DNA of 64,000 bases from Holophaga foetida DSM 6591 (GCF_000242615.2 NZ_KI912268.1:2322339-2386338); one strand, 5' to 3'; positions 8,446-16,882 are shown, counted from the first letter of the stretch. Made by a program: numbers and translations. Notes: generated from the sequence alone by a model not told the origin.

Positions 8446-9672
8446 ATGGCATTTCTTTCTCGATTCTTCTCCCGGGCGCAGCGCGCCCCACTGCCCTCCA
8501 TGGAGGAACTCTTTGCGGAATTGGGGATTTCCCTGGATCTGCCAGGGCTCGATGACGTCAAAGGCGACTTCGAGCACCTGGACGCCGAGGAGCGGCGCCA
8601 CTGGGCCGAAGCGATCGCCGAGTTGAGGAGCAAGGGTCAGGAGATGCCTCCCCTCTGGCTGGACGCCCAGTTCGACCTCCTGCCCCAGGTCGTGCCCCAT
8701 TGGCAGGCGGAACGGGAGGGATTCCTCTTCAAGCCCCTCTTCGAAGGTCTTTGCCAGCGAATTCTGGCCTGCGGCAGACTGGTGCCCCGTCCCTGGCTTG
8801 TGCTCTGGGGCGTCACGGAAGAGGATCTGGAAGACCGTGCCCTGACCCGCCTCCAGGAACTCAGCCACGGGAAACCCGTCCGACGCCTGCCCAGCGGCAT
8901 CTACCAGAGCACCTTCGGGGACGGCATGGATGCCTCACGCATCCTGCTTCCCGAGCTCTGGGCGGAGCTCTTCCCGGGGCAGAACACCTTCCTGGCTATC
9001 CCTTCCAGCACCTGCCTGCTTGTGGCCCCTCAGGTGCTCCTGCCCAAACTGGTGGAGGCCATCGGGCCCGCCATCGGCAGCGCAGGCGATCGGATTTCCG
9101 CCACGATCTACCAGCACGTGGGCCAGACAATCCTCCCGGCCACCCTGCAGGATCCCCATCCCATCGCCCAACCCCAGCGGGAGCTTCGCCAGAGCGATCT
9201 CCTGGCGGCCTGCCAGGCCCAGGATCTGGACCTGCCCCCAGCCCTGGGGCAGCCTGCCGGACTCCTTTCCCTTCGGACCCAGCAGGGGCGCTCCCTGCTC
9301 ATGGCCATCTGGAAGGAAGGGACCCCCTGCCTACTCCCGGACACGGACCTTGTGGGCTTCATCGATGCCCAGGGGCGCCCCCTGGGCATCTACTTCCGCC
9401 AGACCCTCCCCAGGATCCCGGAGGTCCGGGGCGAGACCGTGGACATCTGGGGCCCCCGCCGGACGCGCTACGCCGCTTTCCCCACCCGGGAACAGCTGGA
9501 GCGACTGGAGCCCTTCGCCACAGGGGAGCAGATGGACGCCCTCCTTCGCGGCGCGGGGAATGCCCCTCGCCAGGCCGCCCCCAGGCAAGCTGCTCCCCCT
9601 TCCACCAGCACTTCCAGCCCGGTGCCCGAACACCTCCGCGGCCTGAGCCTGGGCCCCGTCCGCGAGGACTAG
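8446..9672 (+). CDS. Hypothetical protein with DUF1444-like features
   Basis: A 408-aa soluble protein. ATG 8446 follows CTAGGAAAACAGATC, a plausible ribosome site; the in-frame ATG at 8419 has none. The middle region (FPGQNTFLAIPSSTCLLVAPQVL, then SATIYQHVGQTILPATL) is reminiscent of the DUF1444 pattern of a self-excusing FxAIPxxxxLLV strand, but the match is too weak to name. The end is a Pro/Ala/Ser-rich linker (PRQAAPRQAAPPSTSTSS). It lies 4 bp before pth, so the two are probably one transcript. Confidence 0.7.
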   Translation: MAFLSRFFSRAQRAPLPSMEELFAELGISLDLPGLDDVKGDFEHLDAEERRHWAEAIAELRSKGQEMPPLWLDAQFDLLPQVVPHWQAEREGFLFKPLFEGLCQRILACGRLVPRPWLVLWGVTEEDLEDRALTRLQELSHGKPVRRLPSGIYQSTFGDGMDASRILLPELWAELFPGQNTFLAIPSSTCLLVAPQVLLPKLVEAIGPAIGSAGDRISATIYQHVGQTILPATLQDPHPIAQPQRELRQSDLLAACQAQDLDLPPALGQPAGLLSLRTQQGRSLLMAIWKEGTPCLLPDTDLVGFIDAQGRPLGIYFRQTLPRIPEVRGETVDIWGPRRTRYAAFPTREQLERLEPFATGEQMDALLRGAGNAPRQAAPRQAAPPSTSTSSPVPEHLRGLSLGPVRED

Positions 9673-9676
9673 AGGC

Positions 9677-10258
9677 TTGAGCCTGCCCTGGATCCTGATC
9701 CCGCTGGGGAACCCCGGCCCGGAGTATGCCAATACCCGCCACAACCTGGGCCGCCTCCTGCTCCAGCGCTGGATGGCCGCCCGGGGCTTGCACGCAGAAC
9801 CCCTCCACCTATTCAAGACCGGCACCCTCTATGGCCTGGAGCCGAGCCTCCAGGCCCTGGTGCCGGCCACCTACATGAACCTTTCTGGCCAGGTCTGCGG
9901 CGAGGCCAAGGAGGCCGGTCTCGACCCAGGCCGCATGGTTGTCCTCTTCGACGACAAGGACCTGCCCCTGGGGGCGGGGCGTTTCAGGATGAAGGGCCGG
10001 GCCAACGGCCACAACGGACTGGGCTCGATCATGGAACACCTCGGAACCGAGGAGGTGCCGCGCCTCCGCCTGGGCATCGGCCCCTTCCTCCGCCCCCTCC
10101 ACGAATTCGTCCTGGGGGAGTGGACACCCGAGGAACAGGAAGCCATTTCGGCCCTGGATGTCCCTTTTGCCGCCTTCCTGACGCACCTGGCCAAGTCCAG
10201 GGACCTCTCCCTGCTACCGGGCCAGGTCAACCAGGAGACTTTCTGGAGCCTGAACTAG
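9677..10258 (+). CDS. pth: Peptidyl-tRNA hydrolase
   Basis: Recycles peptidyl-tRNA dropped by ribosomes. The 193-aa length is normal. Family motifs: LIPLGNPGPEYANTRHNLG with the catalytic His in NTRHN (about residue 22), ATYMNLSG with the Asn that binds substrate, VLFDDKDLPLG with the catalytic Asp, and KGRANGHNGLGSI. The start is TTG 9677, immediately after the upstream stop. An unusual VFDD-KD where most have VHDELDLP is still conservative. Confidence 0.96.
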   Translation: MSLPWILIPLGNPGPEYANTRHNLGRLLLQRWMAARGLHAEPLHLFKTGTLYGLEPSLQALVPATYMNLSGQVCGEAKEAGLDPGRMVVLFDDKDLPLGAGRFRMKGRANGHNGLGSIMEHLGTEEVPRLRLGIGPFLRPLHEFVLGEWTPEEQEAISALDVPFAAFLTHLAKSRDLSLLPGQVNQETFWSLN

Positions 10259-10400
10259 CTTTTCCTATTGGCCTTTACTGATTTTCCGGGTAAAGACTTA
10301 GGCGAGAATCATCCAAACATCCAAGAACTGAGGCTTCCGCGCCTGGAGGAGGCTATCAGCGTAACCATTCCTTCCAGGCCAATCGCACTAGGAAGTAGCC
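10259..10400 (+). promoter_or_regulatory. Leader region of the first cold-shock gene
   Basis: 142 bp between pth and the first csp. It contains CTTTAC...GTAAAG arms around 10274-10296 and a CCTGGAGGAGG...CCTTCCAGG pairing (about 10343-10380) that could form a hairpin before the ribosome site AGGAAG. Long structured leaders are typical of csp mRNAs. A thermosensor role is inferred, not shown. Confidence 0.4.
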
Positions 10401-10604
10401 ATGGCTCAGGGCATCGTCAAGTGGTTCAACGCCGAAAAGGGGTTCGGCTTCATCACCCCCGATGAAGGCGGCACGGACCTTTTCGTCCACCACACCGCCA
10501 TACAGGAACGCGGATTCCGCACCCTTCAGGAGAACCAGAGGGTGGCTTTCGATGTGGCCCAGGGTCCCAAGGGCCTTCAGGCCACCAATGTCATCAAGGC
10601 CTGA
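10401..10604 (+). CDS. Cold-shock protein (CspA family), copy 1
   Basis: A 67-aa single OB-fold nucleic-acid chaperone. The RNP1 motif KGFGFITP and RNP2-like LFVHHTAI are both intact. Very similar to the second copy 220 bp downstream (start [17 protein letters not shown] versus [17 protein letters not shown]). The ribosome site is AGGAAG, 5 nt before the ATG. Whether it is cold-inducible cannot be told. Confidence 0.96.
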   Translation: MAQGIVKWFNAEKGFGFITPDEGGTDLFVHHTAIQERGFRTLQENQRVAFDVAQGPKGLQATNVIKA

Positions 10605-10822
10605 TCACCCGAAAAATTCTCGTTGAGTACACCCCAAAGCACAGATACGCTGTGCGCAACTCTTCCCGTTACTGGCATAAAGCCTTCCCAGGTTCGGGAC
10701 AGGCGGTTCCTTGGAGCCGCTTGGCGAAACGGAGCCACGCTCCCCATGGGTTCTTGTCCTGGAAAGGACCATGCGAGATCAACCCCAGGAACCGGGGCTC
10801 GACCCCAAGGATAGAAAGCATC
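10605..10822 (+). promoter_or_regulatory. Leader region of the second cold-shock gene
   Basis: 218 bp with no convincing ORF; an in-frame upstream extension of csp2 is non-homologous. TTGAGT (10624-10629) and TACGCT with a 17-nt spacer form a weak sigma-70-like pair, which would leave a leader of about 160 nt. Short inverted repeats (GGTTCCTTGGAGCC; CCCCAGGAACCGGGG) suggest structure. Confidence 0.35.
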
Positions 10823-11026
10823 ATGTCCCAAGGCACCGTCAAATGGTTCAACGCTGAGAAGGGTTACGGGTTCATCACCCCGGACGAGGGCGGCCCCGAT
10901 ATCTTCGTCCACCACTCCGCCATCCAGACCCGGGGTTTCCGCACGCTGGAGGAGAAGGCTCGGGTGAGCTTCGAGATCGTCCAGGGCCCCAAGGGTCCCC
11001 AGGCTGCCAACGTCAACAAGCTTTAG
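10823..11026 (+). CDS. Cold-shock protein (CspA family), copy 2
   Basis: A 67-aa OB-fold protein, a tandem paralogue of the gene just upstream. ATG 10823 is chosen because it aligns exactly with copy 1; the longer in-frame ORF from 10652 is leader sequence. RNP1 KGYGFITP and RNP2-like IFVHHSAI are intact. Separate leaders and a strong hairpin after the stop suggest independent expression. Confidence 0.95.
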   Translation: MSQGTVKWFNAEKGYGFITPDEGGPDIFVHHSAIQTRGFRTLEEKARVSFEIVQGPKGPQAANVNKL

Positions 11027-11050
11027 GCATCTTGCCGGTCTCAAGACGAG

Positions 11051-11075
11051 GGCCCCGTTCCAGACGGGGCCTTCG
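11051..11075 (+). terminator. Hairpin after the second csp gene
   Basis: A perfect 8-bp GC-rich stem (GGCCCCGT / ACGGGGCC) with a TCCAG loop, 25 nt after the csp2 stop. It is followed only by TTCG, so termination without a U-tract is likely but unproven. Confidence 0.6.
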
Positions 11076-11146
11076 CGCATGAGGAGGTGACAGCCACCGA
11101 TTCATGACTTAGGATTCACCCACCCTCCCTTTGCCGAGACACCGCG

Positions 11147-12721
11147 ATGCCCCTATTCCAGCAGTCGAATCCTCACGATCCCCTGCTCCACCGATCCTCC
11201 CAGATCCTCTATCGCTGCTTCGAGGAGATCGGGAGCACCAAGGGGGCCCTCTACCTTCTCTGCCCCGAGGATCAGACTTTTCGGCTGGCCGCCCACTATG
11301 GGTGGCCCAGGCATTTCGCCCCCCCCTCCGCCCTGCCCCCCGAGGACCCAATCCTTGTCTGGGCCCAGCGGGAGCGGGGTCCCTTCATCGCGAATGATCC
11401 GACCCCCTTCCCGGAACTGACGCCCTTCCGGGAAGCCTCGTTAAACGCTAGGTTCCTGGTGGCCTCCATCTATGAGCGCGGGGCCCGGATCGGGCTGCTC
11501 CTCCAGCGGGACCGCAACCAAGGAATCCCCTTTTCGCAAGAACGGGATGTCCCGCTCACCCTGGCCATCTGCCAGGAACTTGCGGATGCCCTTGGGGATA
11601 CCCCCCAGAAGCAGACCATCCCTGAAACCCAGGCCCCCCTTCCCGTTGCGGCTCCCCACAGCGAAGCGATGGTTTCCCCCCTGGCACCCTCCCCGATCCT
11701 CAGCCAGGAAACCCCTCGCAGGATTCTGGCGGGCACCTTCCTGCCAGAGCAGCGGATCTTCTTCTGGGAAGTGGCGGAACTCCTCTTCCAGGCGCTCCCC
11801 ATCCACGCAGTGGCTCTCTGGATGGAGGAGCCAGCTGAGATTCGCCCCATTCTGGTCTTCAGCCACCGCCCCCTATCCCCCGGACTCAAGCGGGAGATCC
11901 ATGCCACTGTCGCCGGGCAGACTCCCGACGACACCGCGGGTTCTCTCCGCATCCTCGCCCGGGTGGAAACCCCTTCCCTGGAACCCCTGGACGGGTCCTT
12001 CAAGATCTGTCTGCCAGTGGTGCTGGAGGAGGAGGGTGGGGGTCGCGACCTCCTGCTTCTGCTCCGCCTCCAGGAGCAGCCCTTCAATGAGACCGAACTG
12101 GCATTCATCCGGCACATCGCCCGAATTGTGGGCTGCCACCTCCAGGAGTCGCGCCTTCACGAACGCTACCACCGGGCCTTCCTCTCCGTGAGCCAAAGGA
12201 TCCTGGGCTCCGCCGAGGGGTTGCGGAACCACAGTCTCAACACCGCCAGACTGGCCCGCAACCTCGCGCTTCGACTCGGACTCCCGAGCGCCTCTGTCGA
12301 GGCCGTCAGCATCTCCGCCATCCTCCACGACGTGGGCTCCCTCCTCCTGGACCCCGAACTCCAGACCCTGGGGAAGCTGAGCCCCGAGGAATTGGAGCGA
12401 GTCCGGGCCCACCCAGTTCTGGCCGCCACCTTCCTCAAAGACTTCCAGTTCCCATTCGACGTCCCCACCATCATCCGGCACCACCATGAGCGTTGGGACG
12501 GATCCGGATACCCAGATGGCCTCGTCGGGGAGGAGATCCCCATCGGCAGCCGGATCATCGCCCTGATCGAGGCCTTCGAGGTGATGACTGCGGATTCAGG
12601 CTATCGCAGCCCCATTCCCAAAGCCGAGGCACTGGAGGAGATCCGCCGCAGCGCGGGCACTCAGTTCGATCCGGCCCTGGCCCAGGAGTTCCTCGCATTG
12701 ATGGGCTCCGGGACGCGTTAA
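11147..12721 (+). CDS. GAF-domain HD-GYP phosphodiesterase
   Basis: A 524-aa cytosolic signalling protein, probably hydrolysing cyclic di-GMP. A GAF-like domain covers residues 10-150 and a second, weaker one about 180-345. The HD-GYP domain (about 350-520) has the metal motif ILHDVG, HPVLAATFL, HHHERWDGSGYPDGL (HHExxDGxGYP) and IGSRIIALIEAFEVMT. The hydrolytic residues are present, so activity is expected. The ligand of the GAF domains is unknown. It stands 19 bp upstream of the pseudopilin-like gene. Confidence 0.88.
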   Translation: MPLFQQSNPHDPLLHRSSQILYRCFEEIGSTKGALYLLCPEDQTFRLAAHYGWPRHFAPPSALPPEDPILVWAQRERGPFIANDPTPFPELTPFREASLNARFLVASIYERGARIGLLLQRDRNQGIPFSQERDVPLTLAICQELADALGDTPQKQTIPETQAPLPVAAPHSEAMVSPLAPSPILSQETPRRILAGTFLPEQRIFFWEVAELLFQALPIHAVALWMEEPAEIRPILVFSHRPLSPGLKREIHATVAGQTPDDTAGSLRILARVETPSLEPLDGSFKICLPVVLEEEGGGRDLLLLLRLQEQPFNETELAFIRHIARIVGCHLQESRLHERYHRAFLSVSQRILGSAEGLRNHSLNTARLARNLALRLGLPSASVEAVSISAILHDVGSLLLDPELQTLGKLSPEELERVRAHPVLAATFLKDFQFPFDVPTIIRHHHERWDGSGYPDGLVGEEIPIGSRIIALIEAFEVMTADSGYRSPIPKAEALEEIRRSAGTQFDPALAQEFLALMGSGTR

Positions 12722-12740
12722 GCTGGAGCCGGAGGCCCGG

Positions 12741-13247
12741 ATGGAATCGAAAACCGCTCGGAAAGGTCAGAGGGGCTATATCCTCGCCATGGTCCTCGGG
12801 GCCATGACCGTGATGGGCATCCTCATGACCAAGGCCATGCCCTCGGTCATCACTGAAATCCAGCGAGAGAACGAAGAAGAACTCGTCTTCAGGGGTGAAG
12901 CCATCGCGCGGGCCATCAAGGCCTATCGCAAGAGCACGGGAAGCTACCCCACCTCCCTGGAAGCCATGCTCAAGGTCAAACCTCGCATCATCCGCAAGCT
13001 GTACAAGGATCCCATGACCAATGGGGACTGGGACGTTGTCACAGCGGTCCAGGCCGGAGCCTCCGGCGACAAGACCAGCCTCCCCATCGCAGCGGTCCGC
13101 AGCCGTTGCACCAAGGACAGCTTCCGCTCCTACAACGGGAAAACCATGTACAGCGACTGGATCTTTTCCGGCGCGGACGACCTGTACGGCATTCCCGGGG
13201 TTTCTTCCGAGCTCCTCAAGACCCTGTCCACAATCCAGACCAAGTAG
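12741..13247 (+). CDS. Type II secretion/pilin-like protein
   Basis: A 168-aa protein with one N-terminal membrane segment (GYILAMVLGAMTVMGILMT, residues 12-30) preceded by basic residues and followed by a helix with ...TEIQRENEEELVFRGEAIARAIKAYRKSTGSYPTSLEAML. That is the pattern of GspG-like pseudopilins (a kink, then a YP repeat-type contact), but the canonical prepilin cleavage GFTLIE is replaced by GYILAM. No other secretion genes are adjacent, so this may be an orphan minor pseudopilin. Confidence 0.7.
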   Translation: MESKTARKGQRGYILAMVLGAMTVMGILMTKAMPSVITEIQRENEEELVFRGEAIARAIKAYRKSTGSYPTSLEAMLKVKPRIIRKLYKDPMTNGDWDVVTAVQAGASGDKTSLPIAAVRSRCTKDSFRSYNGKTMYSDWIFSGADDLYGIPGVSSELLKTLSTIQTK

Positions 13248-13263
13248 CTGTTCCGGGAATCCC

Positions 13264-14400
13264 ATGCATCTGAAAAAAGGCCTCCTGGCCACCCTGCTCT
13301 TTGCCCTGCCCCTCCCTGCTGCAGATTTCTCGACGTGGCTCGCAGCCATGCAGACCCGGAATATCCAGGTGAGTGCAGGGCTCTGGGACCTCTCCACCGG
13401 CAAGCTCCTGGAAGGGCACCAGACGGAGCTCTCCCTCATTCCAGCCTCCACCACCAAGGTGGTCTCCACGTACGCCATGCTGAAGACCTGGAAGCCTGAC
13501 ACCGTGCTGGAGACGGAGCTTTTCGGAGACCTCAAGGAGGGTGTCATCCTGGGGGATCTCATCGTCAAAGGTCACGGCGATCCATCCCTGGTGTCAGAAC
13601 GGATCTGGATGCTGGCCCAGGACCTGAAGAACCAGGGTGTTCAGCGCATCAAGGGGCGGATCCGCAGCGATCAGAGCGCCTTCGATTCCCAGATGTATGG
13701 CTTCGGATGGGAAAACACCTCCTCCAGCACGACCCCCCCCATCCTGCCTCTCTCTGTCAACTTCAACCGGGCGGAAGGTCGTCTGGTCCAGGATCCTGAC
13801 GCCAGAGCTGTGGAGGTCTTCACCCGGATCTTCCGGGAAGCGGGACTTGTCGTCGAGGAAGGCCCAGTCCCGGCAGGCGAGCTGCGCCGCCTGGCGGGGA
13901 CATCTTCGGCTCCTCTTCGCCGCCTGGTCCAGGATGTCAACAAGATCAGCAACAACTTCATGGTTGAGATGCTGGTGAAGAGCTTTGGGGAGGGCACCTG
14001 GCCCAGGGGCATCGGCAGGATCCAGGGGTTCTACCAGTCCGCGCTCGGGCTGGGGCCCGACAAGATCGCCATCACTGACGGCTCGGGGCTCAGCAAGGAG
14101 AATCACCTTTCCGCCCGAACCCTGGCCATCGTCCTCCGGGCCGCCTGGCACGACTTCGAGGTCGGACCCGAGTTTGTGGACTCCCTGAAGGTCATCGGCG
14201 GCGAGCCGTGGGCACTCCGGGCCAAGTACCCCAACCTGAACCGCCGGATCCGGTGCAAGACGGGGCACCTCCAGAACGTGGTCAGTGTCTGCGGCTACAT
14301 GCAGAGGATGGATGGCCAGCTCAGGGTCTTCGCCATCATCCTGAATGGGGAGGCCTACGATTATGATGTATGGGATTTGGTCAGTCACTGGGCCAACTGA
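13264..14400 (+). CDS. dacB: D-Ala-D-Ala carboxypeptidase, PBP4/DacB type (S13)
   Basis: Periplasmic peptidoglycan carboxy/endopeptidase. The start is ATG 13264, giving a signal peptide (KKGLLATLLFALPLPAADF); a longer in-frame ORF from 13021 is not homologous. All three penicillin-binding motifs are visible: SxxK in IPASTTKVV (about residue 62), SxN in KISNNFMVE, and KTG in RCKTGHLQN. At 378 aa it is shorter than typical S13 enzymes (450-500 aa); the domain inserted after SxxK is reduced. It lies 16 bp after the pseudopilin-like gene. Confidence 0.9.
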   Translation: MHLKKGLLATLLFALPLPAADFSTWLAAMQTRNIQVSAGLWDLSTGKLLEGHQTELSLIPASTTKVVSTYAMLKTWKPDTVLETELFGDLKEGVILGDLIVKGHGDPSLVSERIWMLAQDLKNQGVQRIKGRIRSDQSAFDSQMYGFGWENTSSSTTPPILPLSVNFNRAEGRLVQDPDARAVEVFTRIFREAGLVVEEGPVPAGELRRLAGTSSAPLRRLVQDVNKISNNFMVEMLVKSFGEGTWPRGIGRIQGFYQSALGLGPDKIAITDGSGLSKENHLSARTLAIVLRAAWHDFEVGPEFVDSLKVIGGEPWALRAKYPNLNRRIRCKTGHLQNVVSVCGYMQRMDGQLRVFAIILNGEAYDYDVWDLVSHWAN

Positions 14401-14451
14401 AGGTGCCCGTACCTCGACAACAGGCTAAGATGTAGCGGAACAGGGGGCCCC

Positions 14452-14832
14452 GTGGCCAGAGTGTGCATCGTGGATGACAGTCGGCTCGCCCGCACCGTGG
14501 CGGCGACCTGTGTCCGAAAGCTTGGGCACGAGGTCGAGGAGATCGATCCCACCAGTATCTTCGATGTCCTGACAGCCCTCCGGAGCAACCCTCCCGCCAT
14601 CATCCTGACGGATTACCTGATGCCCAACTGCCCCGGCCTCAGCCTGGCCCGGTCCTGCCACGAGGACGCCGCCCTGAGGCACGCCCATGTCGTGGTCATC
14701 ACAGCCCATCGTGATGACGAAGTCCTGACCCGGATGATGCGGATGGGGGTCACCCAGGTCCTGCACAAACCCTTCAACCCCCAGGATCTGATGGACCTCA
14801 TCCAGGAGCTTGTGGCCTCCCCCAAGGCCTGA
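14452..14832 (+). CDS. Stand-alone response regulator (receiver domain)
   Basis: A 126-aa CheY-like protein with no output domain. Acidic pocket residues are in VCIVDDSR, the phospho-acceptor Asp in LTDYLMP (about residue 54), the Thr in VVITAHRDD, and the Lys in LHKPFNP. The start is GTG 14452. Its cognate kinase is not adjacent. It converges on ftsE with only 9 bp between stops. Confidence 0.93.
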   Translation: MARVCIVDDSRLARTVAATCVRKLGHEVEEIDPTSIFDVLTALRSNPPAIILTDYLMPNCPGLSLARSCHEDAALRHAHVVVITAHRDDEVLTRMMRMGVTQVLHKPFNPQDLMDLIQELVASPKA

Positions 14833-14841
14833 CCGGAGGGG

Positions 14842-15528
14842 TCAGACCGCCAGTGTGCTCGACGGGGCCGGGGTGTCGAAGGCCAGATGGCCGTGCTCCA
14901 GGCCCAGGACCCGCTTCTTCATGCGTTGGATGAGGCTGCGGTCGTGGGTGGCCACCAGCACAGTCGTGCCCTGCCCATTGATCCGCTCGAAGAGGGACAT
15001 GATCTCCTGAGCCAGATCCGGGTCCAGATTGCCCGTCGGCTCATCCGCTAGAAGCACCAGGGGGTCATTCACCAGGGCCCGGGCAATGGCCACTCGCTGC
15101 TGCTCTCCGCCTGAGAGCTGGAGCGGGAAATTGGAGAGCTTATGCTGGAGGCCGACCATTTTGAGGGCCCGGAAGGCTCGGTTCTTCTGTTCGGGAAAAC
15201 TGACGCCCATGATCCGGAGCACGAAGGCCACGTTCTCGAAGACCGTCATGGAGTGGATCAGCTTGAAGTCCTGGAATACCACCCCCATCTTGCGACGCAG
15301 GACGGGGATCTCCTTCTCAGGCATTTCCCCCAGACGATGGCCAGCCAAGCGGATCTCGCCGCTGGTGGGCACCTGCTGCCGGAAAAGGAGCTTAAGCAGC
15401 GAAGACTTGCCGGCACCACTGGGACCGGTCAGGAAAACAAACTCCCCGGCCTGTATATGAAAGTTCACATCCGCCAGAGCGGTGTGCATACGCCCGTACT
15501 GCTTGCCCACATGATTGAGAACGATCAC
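14842..15528 (-). CDS. ftsE: Cell-division ABC ATPase FtsE
   Basis: A 228-aa ABC ATP-binding subunit that with FtsX activates septal peptidoglycan hydrolases. Walker A is GPSGAGKSS, the Q-loop is VFQDFKLI, the signature is [14 protein letters not shown], Walker B with catalytic Glu is [11 protein letters not shown], and the switch His is in [23 protein letters not shown] is typical of FtsE. No ftsX lies next to it: the downstream neighbour is a convergent receiver gene. It probably forms an operon with the 44-aa ORF and rlmN upstream. Confidence 0.88.
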   Translation of the reverse strand: MIVLNHVGKQYGRMHTALADVNFHIQAGEFVFLTGPSGAGKSSLLKLLFRQQVPTSGEIRLAGHRLGEMPEKEIPVLRRKMGVVFQDFKLIHSMTVFENVAFVLRIMGVSFPEQKNRAFRALKMVGLQHKLSNFPLQLSGGEQQRVAIARALVNDPLVLLADEPTGNLDPDLAQEIMSLFERINGQGTTVLVATHDRSLIQRMKKRVLGLEHGHLAFDTPAPSSTLAV

Positions 15529-15540
15529 GATCGGGGCCCC

Positions 15541-15675
15541 TCAGGCGTAGGGATCGGGATGGTAGGGATCCTCCCTGGGCTTGTCCGCAGGGGGCTGGCG
15601 ATGAACCCCCTCGGCATCCTCCTGGGGAAGCATCCCGTAGGGATTGTCCTCATTGATCAGTTCCTGGCTGAACAT
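15541..15675 (-). CDS. Small 44-aa protein between rlmN and ftsE
   Basis: A short ORF, MFSQELINEDNPYGML...HPDPYA, with an ideal ribosome site (AGGAGG, 6 nt before the ATG). It is 22 bp after rlmN and 12 bp before ftsE on the same strand. The peptide is hydrophilic, acidic and rich in Pro and Tyr, with DPYHPDPYA at the end, and is probably unfolded. The function is unknown. The excellent ribosome site and tight spacing argue it is real. Confidence 0.65.
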   Translation of the reverse strand: MFSQELINEDNPYGMLPQEDAEGVHRQPPADKPREDPYHPDPYA

Positions 15676-15697
15676 CGTGTGCCTCCTGCCTGTAGGG

Positions 15698-16813
15698 TCA
15701 GCAATTTTCGATCCGCTTTGACGGTCCCTTACTTTTTTTCACCAGCTGGCCGCAGGCTCCCTGGATATCCCGCCCCCGGCTCTTGCGCACCGTAACGAAG
15801 CAGTTCAGGGCCTTGAGGCGGGCAACGAAGGCGTTCACCTGAGCCTCGTCCGGCTCCCGGAAGGAAGCGGCCTCGTGCTCGTTCAAGCGGATGAGGTTCA
15901 CGTTGTGGCCCCGGCGGAGCTCACCCATCCACTCCGCCAGACGTTCGGCGTCCTCCATGGTGTCGTTCTGACCCGCCACCAGGACGTACTCGATGGTGAG
16001 CCTCTCCCGGTCCCCCAGAGACCAGGCATCCAGGGCCTCCCGCAAACGGGCCAGGCCCCATGCCCGGTTCACTGGCATGAGCGCGCTGCGGGCTTCGTCT
16101 GTGGTGGCGTTGAGACTCACGGCCAGCCAGGGACGAGGTTCCATGTGGGCCAGACGCTCGATGCCTGGCACCAAGCCCGAGGTGGAAACCGTGATCCGTC
16201 GGGTGGATATATTGAGTCCCCGGGTGTGGTTGAGGATCTGGATGGCCCGGTGCACCTGCTCCAGGTTGTGGAGGGGCTCGCCCATGCCCATGAAGACCAG
16301 GGTGATGGCATGGGGCCGCTCGGGGCCGAGTTCCCGGAGTGCCGCCAGCACCTGCCCCACGATCTCCCCGGCCGAGAGGTTGCGTCGGATCCCCAGCGTT
16401 CCCGTGGCACAGAAGGCACAGCCCATGGCGCACCCAACCTGACTGGAGACGCAGAGCGTCACCCTGGGATTTCGCACCTCCCGGGGCATATGGACCGCCT
16501 CAATACACTCGCCGTCCCCCAGGCGCAGCATCAGCTTCGTGGATCCGTCCTCCGAGGCGTGGCGTTCCGCCACCTCCGGTAGGGCCGTGTCGAGATTGGC
16601 CACGAGCCACTCCCGGATCTCCCGGGACAAGCGTGGAAAGCCATCGCGGTATTCCCAGGGGCGCTGGATCATGGCGAAGATATGCTCGGCCCTGCCCGGA
16701 GCCCCCATGGCCGTGAAGTCCTCGGGGAGCATTCCATATATCGACAACCGCCCAGCCCGTTCAGGGGCTGGGCGGTCCCAGGGCCGAGGGGCGAATTCCA
16801 CCATGTGTCCCAT
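15698..16813 (-). CDS. rlmN: Dual-specificity RNA methyltransferase RlmN
   Basis: Radical-SAM enzyme that makes 2-methyladenosine in 23S rRNA (A2503) and some tRNAs. It is 371 aa from ATG 16813. The cluster motif is CAMGCAFC, SAM contacts are in MGMGEPLHNLE, and the methyl-carrying Cys pair is supplied by the C-terminal DIQGACGQL and the loop Cys. The start is uncertain. Codons 12-22 contain a perfect 12-bp inverted repeat, and homology to other RlmN begins only near LSIYGMLPEDF, so a start near 16732-16750 is possible. The first gene of a likely rlmN-small ORF-ftsE operon. Confidence 0.93.
   Translation of the reverse strand: MGHMVEFAPRPWDRPAPERAGRLSIYGMLPEDFTAMGAPGRAEHIFAMIQRPWEYRDGFPRLSREIREWLVANLDTALPEVAERHASEDGSTKLMLRLGDGECIEAVHMPREVRNPRVTLCVSSQVGCAMGCAFCATGTLGIRRNLSAGEIVGQVLAALRELGPERPHAITLVFMGMGEPLHNLEQVHRAIQILNHTRGLNISTRRITVSTSGLVPGIERLAHMEPRPWLAVSLNATTDEARSALMPVNRAWGLARLREALDAWSLGDRERLTIEYVLVAGQNDTMEDAERLAEWMGELRRGHNVNLIRLNEHEAASFREPDEAQVNAFVARLKALNCFVTVRKSRGRDIQGACGQLVKKSKGPSKRIENC
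16747..16776. repeat. Perfect 12-bp inverted repeat at the rlmN 5' end
   Basis: ACCGCCCAGCCC and GGGCTGGGCGGT are separated by 6 nt. On the rlmN strand this is a very stable hairpin followed by TGTCGATATATGGAATG. It lies either in the first codons of rlmN or, if the start is further in, in its leader. Confidence 0.8.
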
Positions 16814-16850
16814 ACTACCCGGTCCCAACCAATTCCGTCAGGCTTCCCCT

Positions 16851-16882
16851 TGCTATTTGATACTGAGTCTCAGTATCCTAAA
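16851..16882 (+). promoter_or_regulatory. Promoter with Fur-box-like operator
   Basis: A 19-bp perfect palindrome, GATACTGAGTCTCAGTATC (16859-16877), sits between TTGCTA (about 16852-16857) and TATCCT, which look like -35 and -10 with an 18-nt spacer. By my alignment 14 of 19 positions match the classical Fur box. It is 19 bp before the DUF2325 ATG. Repression by a Fur-type or similar metal regulator is inferred. Confidence 0.65.

Noticed and set aside
10652..10822. Upstream in-frame extension of the second csp
   Set aside because: Adds 57 residues unlike any cold-shock protein; copy 1 aligns exactly to ATG 10823.
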